From the NCBI GenBank assembly GCA_036971475.1, contig JBAIZL010000008.1, positions 35,573,240 to 35,637,239 of the forward strand: a DNA stretch of 64,000 nucleotides, read 5' to 3'. This DNA comes from Prosapia bicincta (taxonomy: Eukaryota; Arthropoda; Insecta; Hemiptera; Cercopidae). Every line of letters starts with the position of its first letter. Position 1 is the first letter of the stretch. Below the pieces are notes generated by a model. It made no database searches. It was not told the origin of the DNA and saw only the letters and a list, made by a program, of their open reading frames with translations. The position numbers and the translations under genes are program-made. Shown one piece after another: positions 43,701 through 52,512 of the stretch.

Positions 43701-44303
43701 TTTAGCAATAGGTACAATAGTCTACACATTGCTACATAACGCCAAAAATAAACTAGTTTAAAAATAAAATTAGCCAAGAAAACTCAAGCCTTTCCCCGTA
43801 ACTAATAAATTCGTCAAGTAATCCCTGTACTTTAGCAATAGGCACAATAGTCTACACATTGCTACATAACGCCAAAAATAAACTGGTTTAAAAATAAAAT
43901 TAGCCAAGAAAACTCAAGCCTTTCCCCGTAACTAATAAATTCGTCAAGTAATCCCTGTACTTTAGCAATAGGTACAATAGTCTACACATTGCTACATAAC
44001 GCCAAAAATAAACTGGTTTAAAAATAAAATTAGCCAAGAAAACTCAAGCCTTTCCCCGTAACTAATAAATTCGTCAAGTAATCCCTGTACCTTAGCAATA
44101 GGTACAATAGTCTACACATTGCTACATAACGCCAAAAATAAACTGGTTTAAAAATAAAATTAGCCAAGAAAACTCAAGCCTTTCCCCGTAACTAATAAAT
44201 TCGTCAAGTAATCCCTGTACTTTAGCAATAGGTACAATAGTCTACACATTGCTACATAACGCCAAAAATAAACTGGTTTAAAAATAAAATTAGTCAAGAA
44301 AAC
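22724..44303. repeat. 130-bp satellite array, about 166 copies (21.6 kb)
   Basis: Head-to-tail 130-bp units from agcctttcc to agaaaactca, with the first start in aaactcaagcc at 22724. Units differ at a handful of recurring sites: ccccg/cctcg, ggtaca/ggcaca, actggttt/actagttt, gtcaag/gtaaag. Four units lack one C (129 bp), near 32098, 32228, 34176 and 37946. Edge units are the most diverged (cttgtaac at the left, tagtcaag at the right), as expected when unequal exchange homogenises the interior. There are no insertions of other elements in 21 kb. No open frame is conserved across it. Confidence 0.99.
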
Positions 44304-44383
44304 TTGCTCAAGATCGTCTAGAACAATGTCTAGAACTTCCTATAGGGGTCACATAAAGTTGCTTATATAATTTATTAACAAAT

Positions 44384-44438
44384 GAAAATATGTGTTTTCC
44401 CTTAGGAATTCCACAGCTGCAAGTAAGTCTGACACATG
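44384..44438. repeat. 128-bp tandem repeat, left part split off by the BEL/Pao element
   Basis: About 55 bp matching the end of a 128-bp unit (aaatatgtgttttccc through gtctgacacatg). The unit continues at 49350 on the other side of the retrotransposon, so the array existed before the insertion. About 80 bp of other DNA separates it from the 130-bp satellite. Confidence 0.92.
44434..44438. repeat. Target-site duplication, left copy (acatg)
   Basis: The five bases acatg directly before the 5' LTR are repeated directly after the 3' LTR at 49350-49354. Five bases is the usual duplication for BEL/Pao. Removing the element and one copy restores the 128-bp repeat unit exactly. Confidence 0.95.
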
Positions 44439-45262
44439 TGTTCGAGTCAGCGCTCGAAGTTTGCATTTACTTTGACCTACCTAACAGCTGTGCCGTGACG
44501 TATTGGCCACGTGATCTCTGACCTGCTAATCGATATCCGAAAATTATTGATTTTCTCTGGATGAACGCTGCACCCCCACTCCCTTCTTATTTTCTAAGCT
44601 GATTTCCGCTTCAACACAAGGTAGAATCGTTCGGACCCTTGAATAGTGCAGTCCTATGCTAACCGCGACGCTCAATCCGCATGGGCTTTGTTTCAGACAA
44701 TTTAAAGTACCGCTTTCGTTCGTTAATTGTGCTTAAAGTGCGGACCGCGTTAATGAACTTTTAATGAACTTTTAATGAACTTTTAATGAACTTTGTAACT
44801 GTATATTTTCGCCGTGTTAGTAAAAGTGTCGCCCGATTTCGCCGGTTGCGCAATCTTAGTGCGTGTACTCGCGGCAATAAACTAAGTGCTTTGTAAGCTT
44901 AACTTTTACGTTTACTCATATTTTCAATTGAGTTTTTTAGTTGCGTGATCGCCTTCAAGAATTCTACGCTGCCTAAGACGACCACAGTACTGTGGAGACT
45001 TCACCTCGATCCCAACATTGCATCACTTCTTACCTATGGTAAGTGCGTAGTTAAGGAATATGAACAATTTATAATTTATTTGTACTAAATTCAGTGTCGT
45101 TGCGTTTTTAGTGTTAAATGACTCTATTTTGCTTAGAACAGTGCTTAAACTTGCTATGTTAAATATTAACGTAAATTACGCAATCCAGAGTAACCTTGTT
45201 AACAATAGGGCTTACCGCACCTCGTGGTTTTATTTCTAACTTTTTGATCTGCGGATTAAACA
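44439..45262 (+). repeat. 5' LTR of the BEL/Pao element (824 bp)
   Basis: Starts TGTTCGAG and ends GATTAAACA. It contains four tandem copies of the 11-mer taatgaacttt at about 44751-44797, a likely polyadenylation signal AATAAA at 44876-44881, and a perfect palindrome ccacagtactgtgg at 44982-44995. A strong splice-donor consensus, ATG|GTAAGT, has its GT at 45039-45040. A spliced transcript starting in the LTR is therefore possible. Confidence 0.96.
44876..44881 (+). terminator. Candidate polyadenylation signal in the LTR
   Basis: AATAAA lies inside the LTR and is repeated in the 3' LTR at the matching place (about 48963). It would mark the R region, with polyadenylation soon after. The call rests on the hexamer and its LTR position only. 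Confidence 0.5.
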
Positions 45263-45263
45263 T

Positions 45264-45281
45264 TGGTCCCCACCGGACCGG
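45264..45281 (+). promoter_or_regulatory. Candidate primer-binding site
   Basis: One base after the LTR, TGGTCCCCACCGGACCGG starts with the TGG expected to pair with a tRNA CCA end. The complement would be a tRNA 3' end of the form ...GGTGGGGACCA. I cannot say which tRNA without a search. Confidence 0.65.
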
Positions 45282-45685
45282 ATTATTGAATTATTTCAGT
45301 GACCTAAGGTTTTTTTTCTTTAAATTTCACGATAATTGTATTAGTTACCACGTGGTTCCTTTGTAACCAAATTGAACATTTGTTGAGTTATTTCAGCAAT
45401 AAAAATTTATAAATTTTTAAAATTTTTAAAGCTGTGACTAACGTAACCATGTGCTTACAGCAACGTGGAAAAATGTGCGTCACATCGATAAAGGAAAACT
45501 TTAACGATAATTACCGATGCCACATTGCGCAATAAGCCACGTGGCTCATAGTTGCACGATTACGAACAAGGAAGTGTTTATGTTTGCTACAACTTACAAA
45601 TTTTATACAGTCCACTTTATTATCGCGTTTGAACTTATAGTGAGGTTTTTAATTTCAATTGTTTGTGGTTTTGAAATTTATTAAA

Positions 45686-48067
45686 ATGGAAATTAATACG
45701 GAGTATTATTTGTCTAAATTGAGAGATATTGTAGGCGAGCTGGAACAAGTGAAAAATGTACTTAACGATAAAGACATACCAGAAGGCCTCGCACGGGAAA
45801 TTCGACGAATTCAATCTAACTTTATCGAAACGTATGAGATATTAGAGAAAACGTTCGCCAGTCAAGTTGCCGATCTTGCTGAAAGTGCATTTAAGATTAA
45901 AAAACAATTTCAGGACACGTATTTGCCAATGTTGGCTAAATACCCGAACATTATTAAGACCGAGGTGAAGTTAACCTCGCAGGTCAACCCCGGCACAAGT
46001 TCGCCTCACTTACCTAACCTTACAATGCCTAGCTTTTCAGGCAATAGTAATGAATGGATTGACTTTATTTCAATGTTTGACTCAATGGTGCATTGCAATA
46101 GCAATATTAATGCCATACAGAAATTTCAGTACTTAAAATCAGCGCTTAAAGGAGACGCTTTAGCCATTGTTACGGGACTTACAATATCTGAACATAATTA
46201 TGATATCGCATATCAAGCCTTACGCAATCGTTATGCTAACCCTCGCCGTTTAGCCGATCATTATTTTCAAATCATTAAAGACTTTAAGCCTATTAAGAAC
46301 GCGTCTCAGAGTGAACTTAATCGTTTTTTAACCGCACATTCAAATGCTGTGTGCGCACTAAAGGCTGTCCAGTTAGACGACTTAGCGGACTTCTTACTTT
46401 TTCAAATGTCTGTTGGTAACTTAGATGCACAGACTCGACTTAACTTTGAAACCAGATTGGGAACAAATCAGATGCCCACGTACAGATTTTTAAATGATTT
46501 CGTCACTGAGCAGGCTAGAGCAATGGAGTTGCTCAATCAACCCTCTGCCGCGACTGCAGTTAACTCAGAATTAGGTCAGCAACCACGAGCGATGGTCTCT
46601 GCGTTGAATGACTCAATTTCCAGTAGTGCCCCTAATTTAAATATTGACCATGTCGAAACTGACCTCGAAGCTGAACATAGTCCGACACCGCACCTCGAAT
46701 ACCCCGCTAGAATTATGACGCTCATATCGACTACCGCAGCCGCTACCAGTGACCACGCCGACCACGCAGATGAAGCCACACAGCTGAATGAAGGTCATCG
46801 CCGCAGTACAACGCACCACACCATCAGAACTCGACCGCAGACTCTGCGATCACCAGTGATAAGCCAACGCGTCCAATTCAATCGAAAAGCACCCGCACCG
46901 CAACCATTACCGCGTGTTAGACAAAATTTATCCAGACCTCGCTTGTCTACCAGACCTACCAACCCGCCTCGTAACAGTCCGTCCGACGCACAGTGCTTTT
47001 ATTGTTCAGCCATTCACAATATCTTTTGTTGTCCAGAATTTCTCAAACAAAGAGCCCAGGAACGTCGCGAGTCTATACGACATATGCAGCGATGTTTCAA
47101 TTGTTTCGGCACCCACTACCAAAACAAATGCAAGTCGCTCAACACTTGTAAACATTGCAACGGTAATCATCACTCCTTGTTACATGACTCTAACTCAGCT
47201 TCGCCCCAGCGACCGTACACGCATTGGCACCCAAACTCAGCCAATAACGGTAACAAGTCAACTGCCCATATAAAACCTCTAGCCACCTATAACACTAAAG
47301 TCGCTTCTGCCTTGTTAGGCACCGCTCAGGTCATTGCTAATGATCATTATGGCAATCCGCATATCCTTCGGGCAATCATTGACCCAGGCAGTCAAGTGTC
47401 TGTCATAACAAAACCCGCAGCCACCATGTTGGGCTTACCTACTAGGAAATCAAATGTTTCTCTTGTCGGGGTCGCTTCTCAAACCACACATATATCCGAA
47501 TATGTGTCCCTACAAATCTCGTCTAGATATGCCTCAAATTTCAAACTCGATGTCGAAGCTGCAGTACTACCTCATATCGCTGACCCGCTTCCAGCTACCG
47601 CTTTAGCACCGTGCATACGGGCTCAATATCAGCATTTACAACTTGCTGACCCTCACTTTGACACTCCAGCCCAAATTGATTTAATTCTAGGATCTGACGT
47701 ATTTAATCGCAGTCTTATTAACGAACCGCAGACCATAATCAAAGGTCAACCCGCTGCCCTCAACACATTCTTCGGATGGATTATCTCAGGATCGCTTCCA
47801 GACCATCGATGTCGTCCACCTCACGCCTTCAATGTAAGATTAGCCGCTCGTTACACCGCTGCACGTCGACCCATGGAGAGGAAAGAGGTCATCCGCACCA
47901 TTAACGCCTCCCAACGCTACAAGGACATACGCAAGGTTACCCCCGCCAGTGGCTCAGTTAGAAGAGTCAACCCTATCACCGAGTCTCTTCGCCCTCTAGT
48001 TGACGCCTCCGGAATGCTCATGGTGGGCGGGAGAGTTCATCAGCCTCCACGAAACCACCCCTTTTAG
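45686..48067 (+). CDS. Gag-protease polyprotein with internally deleted pol (BEL/Pao)
   Basis: 793 codons from the ATG at 45686; the frame is open slightly further upstream but without an ATG. Residues ~1-100 are helical and charged. Residues ~110-290 match the BEL/Pao Gag domain (PSFSGNSNEWIDFISMFDSMVH, quoted in part: FSGNSNEWIDF; later LKGDALAIVTGL and LRNRYANPRRL). Cys/His knuckles lie at ~436-500 (CFYC, CFNCFGTHYQNKC, CKHCNGNHH), likely binding RNA. The aspartic protease motif IDPGSQVSVIT is at ~565, then LADPHFD at ~653 and FGWIISG at ~695. After ~720 the frame jumps to the region just before integrase (ITESLRPLVDASGMLMVGGR, ~765-785) and stops at TAG. Reverse transcriptase and RNase H are absent. 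Loss without disruption of the frame suggests a precise deletion or template switch. Confidence 0.92.
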   Translation: MEINTEYYLSKLRDIVGELEQVKNVLNDKDIPEGLAREIRRIQSNFIETYEILEKTFASQVADLAESAFKIKKQFQDTYLPMLAKYPNIIKTEVKLTSQVNPGTSSPHLPNLTMPSFSGNSNEWIDFISMFDSMVHCNSNINAIQKFQYLKSALKGDALAIVTGLTISEHNYDIAYQALRNRYANPRRLADHYFQIIKDFKPIKNASQSELNRFLTAHSNAVCALKAVQLDDLADFLLFQMSVGNLDAQTRLNFETRLGTNQMPTYRFLNDFVTEQARAMELLNQPSAATAVNSELGQQPRAMVSALNDSISSSAPNLNIDHVETDLEAEHSPTPHLEYPARIMTLISTTAAATSDHADHADEATQLNEGHRRSTTHHTIRTRPQTLRSPVISQRVQFNRKAPAPQPLPRVRQNLSRPRLSTRPTNPPRNSPSDAQCFYCSAIHNIFCCPEFLKQRAQERRESIRHMQRCFNCFGTHYQNKCKSLNTCKHCNGNHHSLLHDSNSASPQRPYTHWHPNSANNGNKSTAHIKPLATYNTKVASALLGTAQVIANDHYGNPHILRAIIDPGSQVSVITKPAATMLGLPTRKSNVSLVGVASQTTHISEYVSLQISSRYASNFKLDVEAAVLPHIADPLPATALAPCIRAQYQHLQLADPHFDTPAQIDLILGSDVFNRSLINEPQTIIKGQPAALNTFFGWIISGSLPDHRCRPPHAFNVRLAARYTAARRPMERKEVIRTINASQRYKDIRKVTPASGSVRRVNPITESLRPLVDASGMLMVGGRVHQPPRNHPF

Positions 48068-48361
48068 CAACCACCACCGCTCCAACAGATGTCCAACCGC
48101 TTTTGGAAAATTTGGTCCACTCAGTATTTACACACTCAGATTCAACGACACAAGTGGAATAAGGACTCGACGCCACTCAAGGAAAATCAACTCGTCTTCA
48201 TAACTGGAGAACACTCAAGCCCCCTTCATTGGCCTATGGGAAGGATCATCAGTCTGCATCCTGGAAAAGACCACGTCTCTAGAGTAGCCACCATCCAGAC
48301 CGCTCACGGACAGCTGAGACGACCAGTCAACAAGCTCGTCGGCTTTCCGCTTCATCCTTAG
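48068..48361 (+). pseudogene. BEL/Pao integrase C-terminal domain (DUF5641-like) after an in-frame stop
   Basis: This is in the same frame as the gag-protease ORF and is separated from it only by the TAG at 48065-48067. From the ATG at 48089 it reads about 90 codons with the tryptophan-rich C-terminal signature of BEL/Pao pol: NRFWKIWSTQYL, RHKWN, HWPMGRI, LHPGKDHVSRV and RRPVNKL. It ends in a stop at 48359-48361. The integrase zinc finger and DDE core that should precede it are missing. It would be translated only by stop read-through or re-initiation at 48089; both are speculative. Confidence 0.85.
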
Positions 48362-48525
48362 TTTTCACCGCTTGTCTACAGCTTCTTTCTTCGGCGCTCT
48401 CGCCCTGTTGTTTTTTTTTGGTTGTCTTCGTTTTCCCTGCCACTTTCTTCTTCGGCACCCTCGGGTCCCGGTGCTTTATGGTTCTTCGCCCCCCACCCAC
48501 CTGGCGGATTAAAAACATTCGTTTT

Positions 48526-48534
48526 GGTGGGCGG
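48526..48534 (+). promoter_or_regulatory. Candidate polypurine tract
   Basis: ggtgggcgg lies two bases before the 3' LTR. It is short and interrupted by T and C, but its position is right for priming plus-strand DNA. The preceding 150 bp (48362-48525) are pyrimidine-rich and non-coding. Confidence 0.4.
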
Positions 48535-48536
48535 TA

Positions 48537-49349
48537 TGTTCGAGTCAGCGCTCGAAGTTTGCATTTACTTTGACCTACCTAACAGCTGTGCCGTGACGTA
48601 TTGGCCACGTGATCTCTGACCTGCTAATCGATATCCGAAAATTATTGATTTTCTCTGGATGAACGCTGCACCCCCACTCCCTTCTTATTTTCTAAGCTGA
48701 TTTCCGCTTCAACACAAGGTAGAATCGTTCGGACCCTTGAATAGTGCAGTCCTATGCTAACCGCGACGCTCAATCCGCATGGGCTTTGTTTCAGACAATT
48801 TAAAGTACCGCTTTCGTTCGTTAATTGTGCTTAAAGTGCGGACCGCGTTAATGAACTTTTAATGAACTTTTAATGAACTTTGTAACTGTATATTTTCGCC
48901 GTGTTAGTAAAAGTGTCGCCCGATTTCGCCGGTTGCGCAATCTTAGTGCGTGTACTCGCGGCAATAAACTAAGTGCTTTGTAAGCTTAACTTTTACGTTT
49001 ACTCATATTTTCAATTGAGTTTTTTAGTTGCGTGATCGCCTTCAAGAATTCTACGCTGCCTAAGACGACCACAGTACTGTGGAGACTTCACCTCGATCCC
49101 AACATTGCATCACTTCTTACCTATGGTAAGTGCGTAGTTAAGGAATATGAACAATTTATAATTTATTTGTACTAAATTCAGTGTCGTTGCGTTTTTAGTG
49201 TTAAATGACTCTATTTTGCTTAGAACAGTGCTTAAACTTGCTATGTTAAATATTAACGTAAATTACGCAATCCAGAGTAACCTTGTTAACAATAGGGCTT
49301 ACCGCACCTCGTGGTTTTATTTCTAACTTTTTGATCTGCGGATTAAACA
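48537..49349 (+). repeat. 3' LTR of the BEL/Pao element (813 bp)
   Basis: Identical by eye to the 5' LTR except for having three rather than four copies of the 11-mer taatgaacttt. That accounts for the whole 11-bp length difference. No substitutions were seen. Confidence 0.96.
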
Positions 49350-49955
49350 ACATGCATAACATATTTACGTCTAATGTAGGTTTATCTTTTCCCAATAGCT
49401 TCCAATACTAACTCAGTGCTGCCATTAGCAAATATGTGTTTTCCCTTAGGAATTCCACAGCTGCAAGCAGGTCTGACACATGCATAACATATTTACGTCT
49501 AATGTAGGTTTATCTTTTCCCAATAGCTTCCAATACTAACTCAGTGCTGCCATTAGCAAATATGTGTTTTCCCTTAGGAATTCCACAGCTGCAAGTAAGT
49601 CTGACACATGCATAACATATTTACGTCTAATGTAGGTTTATCTTTTCCCAATAGCTTCCAATACTAACTCAGTGCTGCCATTAGCAAATATGTGTTTTCG
49701 CCTAGGAATTCCACAGCTGCAAGTAAGTCTGACACATGCATAACATATTTACGTCTAATGTAGGTTTATCTTTTCCCAATAGCTTCCAATACTAACTCAG
49801 TGCTGCCATTAGCAAATATGTGTTTTCCCTTAGGAATTCCACAGCTGCAAGTAAGTCTGACACATGCATAACATATTTACGTCTAATGTAGGTTTATCTT
49901 TTCCCAATAGCTTCCAATTCTAACTCAGTGCTGCCATTAGCAAATATGTGTTTTG
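49350..49955. repeat. 128-bp tandem repeat, about 4.7 copies
   Basis: Units beginning acatgcataacatattta occur at 49350, 49478, 49606 and so on (128-bp period). Variants are few, e.g. caagcagg/caagtaag and ttttcgcc/ttttccct. Together with 44384-44438 this makes an array of about 5.1 copies that was split by the BEL/Pao insertion. The first five bases are the right-hand target duplication. The array ends at the string atatgtgtttt before 49955. Confidence 0.95.
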
Positions 49956-50339
49956 ACAATTTCATTTCCTGGTGCGATAGGGAATGAAAGCATTCGTTGG
50001 CAGAATATTCGAAAATATAACGGCTCCAACGTTACTTTGCATCTTTTGATGTTTGAGATATTAGTCCTCGGGAAAAGCAATAACTTCTAATGCTCGCCGG
50101 AAAGTTTTGGTTTCATTGTTTTGGTTTTGTACCTCCAACCTCGCCAATGTACCTTGTTTTGGTTTTGTCAACATCAATGGTAGTTGTGTAATACTAATAG
50201 AAGTTATAAGTGTGTATATTTGTAACTTCTCTTCAGCTGCTATTGTGCTTAATAACATCGTTTGTCAACATTTTTGAACTTTATAAAATATTACTATTCT
50301 TTCATCAATATATCTCAACAAAATGAAGTATTATATTTT
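49956..50339. other. Unassigned AT-rich spacer
   Basis: About 380 bp after the 128-bp repeat with no gene or clear repeat. A minus-strand open frame of 65 codons shows no domain. Confidence 0.45.
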
Positions 50340-50685
50340 CAATACTCGCCGTTTATGTTTTAGATTTTGAAGGTAGTTGTGTAATACTAGCCAAAGATAA
50401 AAGTCGGTCTATTTTTAATAATTTGCGTAGTATATATACATTAGCTTAGTTATATGTACAATTATAAGTAACATAGTTCGAAAAATATTACTTGCGTGCA
50501 TATTCCAAACTTTACTTCTATGTTGAAAAATTACAAAATTATACTTAGTTATGAAAGAAATACTAATTGTTAATGTTTTGAATTATTAAGGTTGCTGTGC
50601 AAAATTAATCGAATATAATAATTATTTACTTTCAATCTGTTTCTTAATTATTGGGAAACCAGTGTACGAAATAATTAGTGAAAGC
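50340..50685 (+). repeat. Unclassified interspersed repeat R1, copy 1
   Basis: About 345 bp that reappears in inverted orientation at 60895-61240. Shared strings include actcgccgtttatgtttt, acttgcgtgcatattcc and ttgaattattaaggttgctg. No terminal inverted repeats, tail or coding domain is seen, so the class is unknown. The right end runs into the inverted-repeat element fragment at 50668. Confidence 0.85.
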
Positions 50686-50835
50686 ATAAAAATTAGTGCA
50701 AAATGTTTTCTTCTCGGATCCACAAGATAGGTTTAAATGTAGAGTTCGCGTGACGTCACAGCATCGTGGATATCGTCCTTTTTCGTGCTTTTGAACAATA
50801 ATATAAAATATCGAAGGTGTCCGATAAAATAAACA
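50668..50835. repeat. Inverted-repeat DNA element fragment
   Basis: Bases 50668-50757 are the reverse complement of the interior and arm at about 55090-55173 (shared gaaataattagt, aaaatgttttcttct, gcgtgacgtcac). Bases 50765-50835 match the terminal arm of the same family in the opposite sense (cgtggatatcg, tgcttttgaacaat, aatatcgaaggtg). The fragment is mosaic and abuts the start of the Penelope element. Confidence 0.75.
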
Positions 50836-50910
50836 AGTACCACAAGTAATTAATACATTATCAACAAAAACAAAAAATCTCACCTAAAACAACTCCACCC
50901 TAAAACACCT

Positions 50911-52218
50911 ACCCTCTGCACTCTTCCCAAAAATCACAAACCCAACGACCCCATCCGAGCCATCATCAACTACCAGAATGCCCCTGCACATAAATTAGCA
51001 AAATACATGGACAAAATAATCAGACAATCCATTCACTTGAACACAGAAACAAACATAAAAAACAGAACAAACCTCATAAATAAAATAAAAGACATAAACA
51101 TACCACACAAATCAACACTACTATCACTTGACATAACAAATATGTACACCAGCATACCCATACCCGAAACGCTCAACATCCTAGAAACCCAATTAATACA
51201 GAACAACATACCTAAAACCCAAGTTACCGAAATCATAAACATCCTCCAAACCATCACCAAACAAAACTATTTCACCCACAACCAGATGGCCTACACAAGG
51301 GACGTCCTATCAGTAGTGTCCTAAGCGAAATATTTCTACAACACATGAAAACACAAAAATAATCACAAACAATACACACGCACACAAAATTATTTACTGG
51401 CACAGATACGTCGATGATATTATAACACTATACAGAGGCAACTCCCGTCAATGCGAACAACTCCTCACCTACACTAATGAAATACACCCAAAACTCCACT
51501 TCACTTCAGAAATTGAAACCAACCGATCCCTAAACTTCCTCGACCTAACCATAACAAAAAGCCACACACAAAAACACAGCTTCAACATTTACAGGAAACC
51601 CATAACGACAGACACACTTATCCACAACACCTCAAACCACCCTATCCAACACTAACACGCAGCCTTCAGATTCATGCTCCATAGACTTAAAAAAGTCCCA
51701 ATGACCACAGAAAACATAAACAAAGAACTAGACACAATTAAATATTTAGCATACACAAATGGATACAACACCACAATGATAGACAAACTAGTTTGCAAAA
51801 TACAAAAAAACACTAAAATTAACACTACAGACAGGGAAAACAAATACATCACATTACCATTCATAAACAAAACAACAAACAATATAGCCCGCAAATTTCA
51901 AAAAATAGGATACAAAATAGCATACAAAACTAATAACAAGTTACAATACAAATTACAACACAACACCAACAACAACAAAGATAAACTACAAGCACCAGGC
52001 GTATACAAACTGAACTGCGACGAATGTAACAAATTCTACATTGGACAAATAGGTCGCAGCTTTATACAAAGAGTCGAGGAATACAAACATAACACCAACT
52101 CAACATTTTACAATCACTTAAAAGAAACAGGACACAAATACACAGACATTTATTATAATTTTAGAAATCCTACAAGTCACATAAAAAGGACCACATCTCA
52201 ACACACTAGAACAATTTG
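50911..52218 (+). pseudogene. Penelope reverse transcriptase-endonuclease, broken
   Basis: The recognisable order is PKNHKPNDPIRAIINY, then LLSLDITNMYTSIPI (first catalytic Asp region). Next, in another frame, comes GRPISSVLSEIFLQH (51295-51340), then WHRYVDDIITLYRG (catalytic YVDD, about 51400). SLNFLDLTI, IYRKPITTDTLI and AAFRFMLHRLKKVP follow, and last the GIY-YIG module YKLNCDECNKFYIGQIGRSF with HLKETGHK (to about 52140). Breaks: a frame change near 51290, a stop near 51348, a stop near 51653 (TAA in the SNHP-HAAFRF region) and frame loss after about 52160. The N-terminus is missing. The element type would copy itself by target-primed reverse transcription; this copy cannot encode working enzymes. 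Confidence 0.9.
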
Positions 52219-52348
52219 AAATTTACAGAAACACAAAAGTACAAACATATTAAACGAACAAACACAATACAAATCACACATACTCTTTGATACTATCGAA
52301 AACCTACCTTTAAAACCGTCACAGCTTGACCCAAAATCTCCAAGCAGA

Positions 52349-52394
52349 AGACACCGATGAAGATCGGCACATAGCGACTGAAAACGTTCTGTCT
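52349..52394 (+). ncRNA. Hammerhead-ribozyme-like motif with mutated core, Penelope copy C
   Basis: Same layout as copy B: AGACA, core, AG(A)UCG...CGACU stem II, GAA, AAC/GUU stem III, C, UGUCU. The core reads CCGAUGA instead of CUGAUGA (U4 to C). That position is essential in known hammerheads, so this copy is predicted to be inactive. Confidence 0.5.
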
Positions 52395-52441
52395 CAGTAA
52401 GTTTTAACAAATTTACTAAATATAAAGTTCGGATAGTCATA

Positions 52442-52444
<3 letters not shown>

Positions 52445-52509
<65 letters not shown>
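52445..52509. repeat. (TA)n microsatellite
   Basis: About 65 bp of uninterrupted TA directly at the 3' boundary of Penelope copy C. It may have expanded from the element's insertion point. Confidence 0.97.

Positions 52510-52510
<1 letters not shown>

Positions 52511-52512
<2 letters not shown>

Larger units (their letters stand above)
44439..49349 (+). mobile_element. BEL/Pao LTR retrotransposon, internally deleted, recently inserted
   Basis: A complete LTR-to-LTR element of 4,911 bp, bounded by TG...CA LTRs and an acatg target duplication. It has a plausible primer-binding site, a gag-protease reading frame and a C-terminal BEL/Pao domain. The central pol is missing: no reverse transcriptase (YxDD box), RNase H or integrase catalytic core. 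BEL/Pao elements are usually several kilobases longer, so two internal deletions are inferred. The LTRs appear identical except for one unit of an 11-bp repeat, which implies very recent transposition. Because it lacks its own polymerase, it was presumably copied with enzymes from an intact relative. Confidence 0.95.
50880..52440 (+). mobile_element. Penelope-like element, 5'-truncated (copy C)
   Basis: The longest Penelope copy in the window. It begins inside the reverse transcriptase, continues through the GIY-YIG endonuclease and the hammerhead-like motif, and ends in a string ending ggatagtcataaac, directly followed by (TA)n. The matching 3' ends of copies A and B support the right boundary. 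The left boundary is uncertain by some tens of bases, because an inverted-repeat element fragment lies immediately upstream. Confidence 0.9.

Noticed and set aside
22724..44303. Regular repeat spacing suggestive of a CRISPR array
   Set aside because: Whole 130-bp units repeat with no unique spacers, in a eukaryotic context; this is a satellite.
22724..44303. Possible CENP-B box in the 130-bp unit (attcgtcaagtaatccc)
   Set aside because: Only the TTCG part fits; the A and CGGG positions do not match the consensus.
46576..47273. Alternative frames on both strands inside the BEL/Pao gag
   Set aside because: They are shadows of the gag-protease frame, which carries clear domains.
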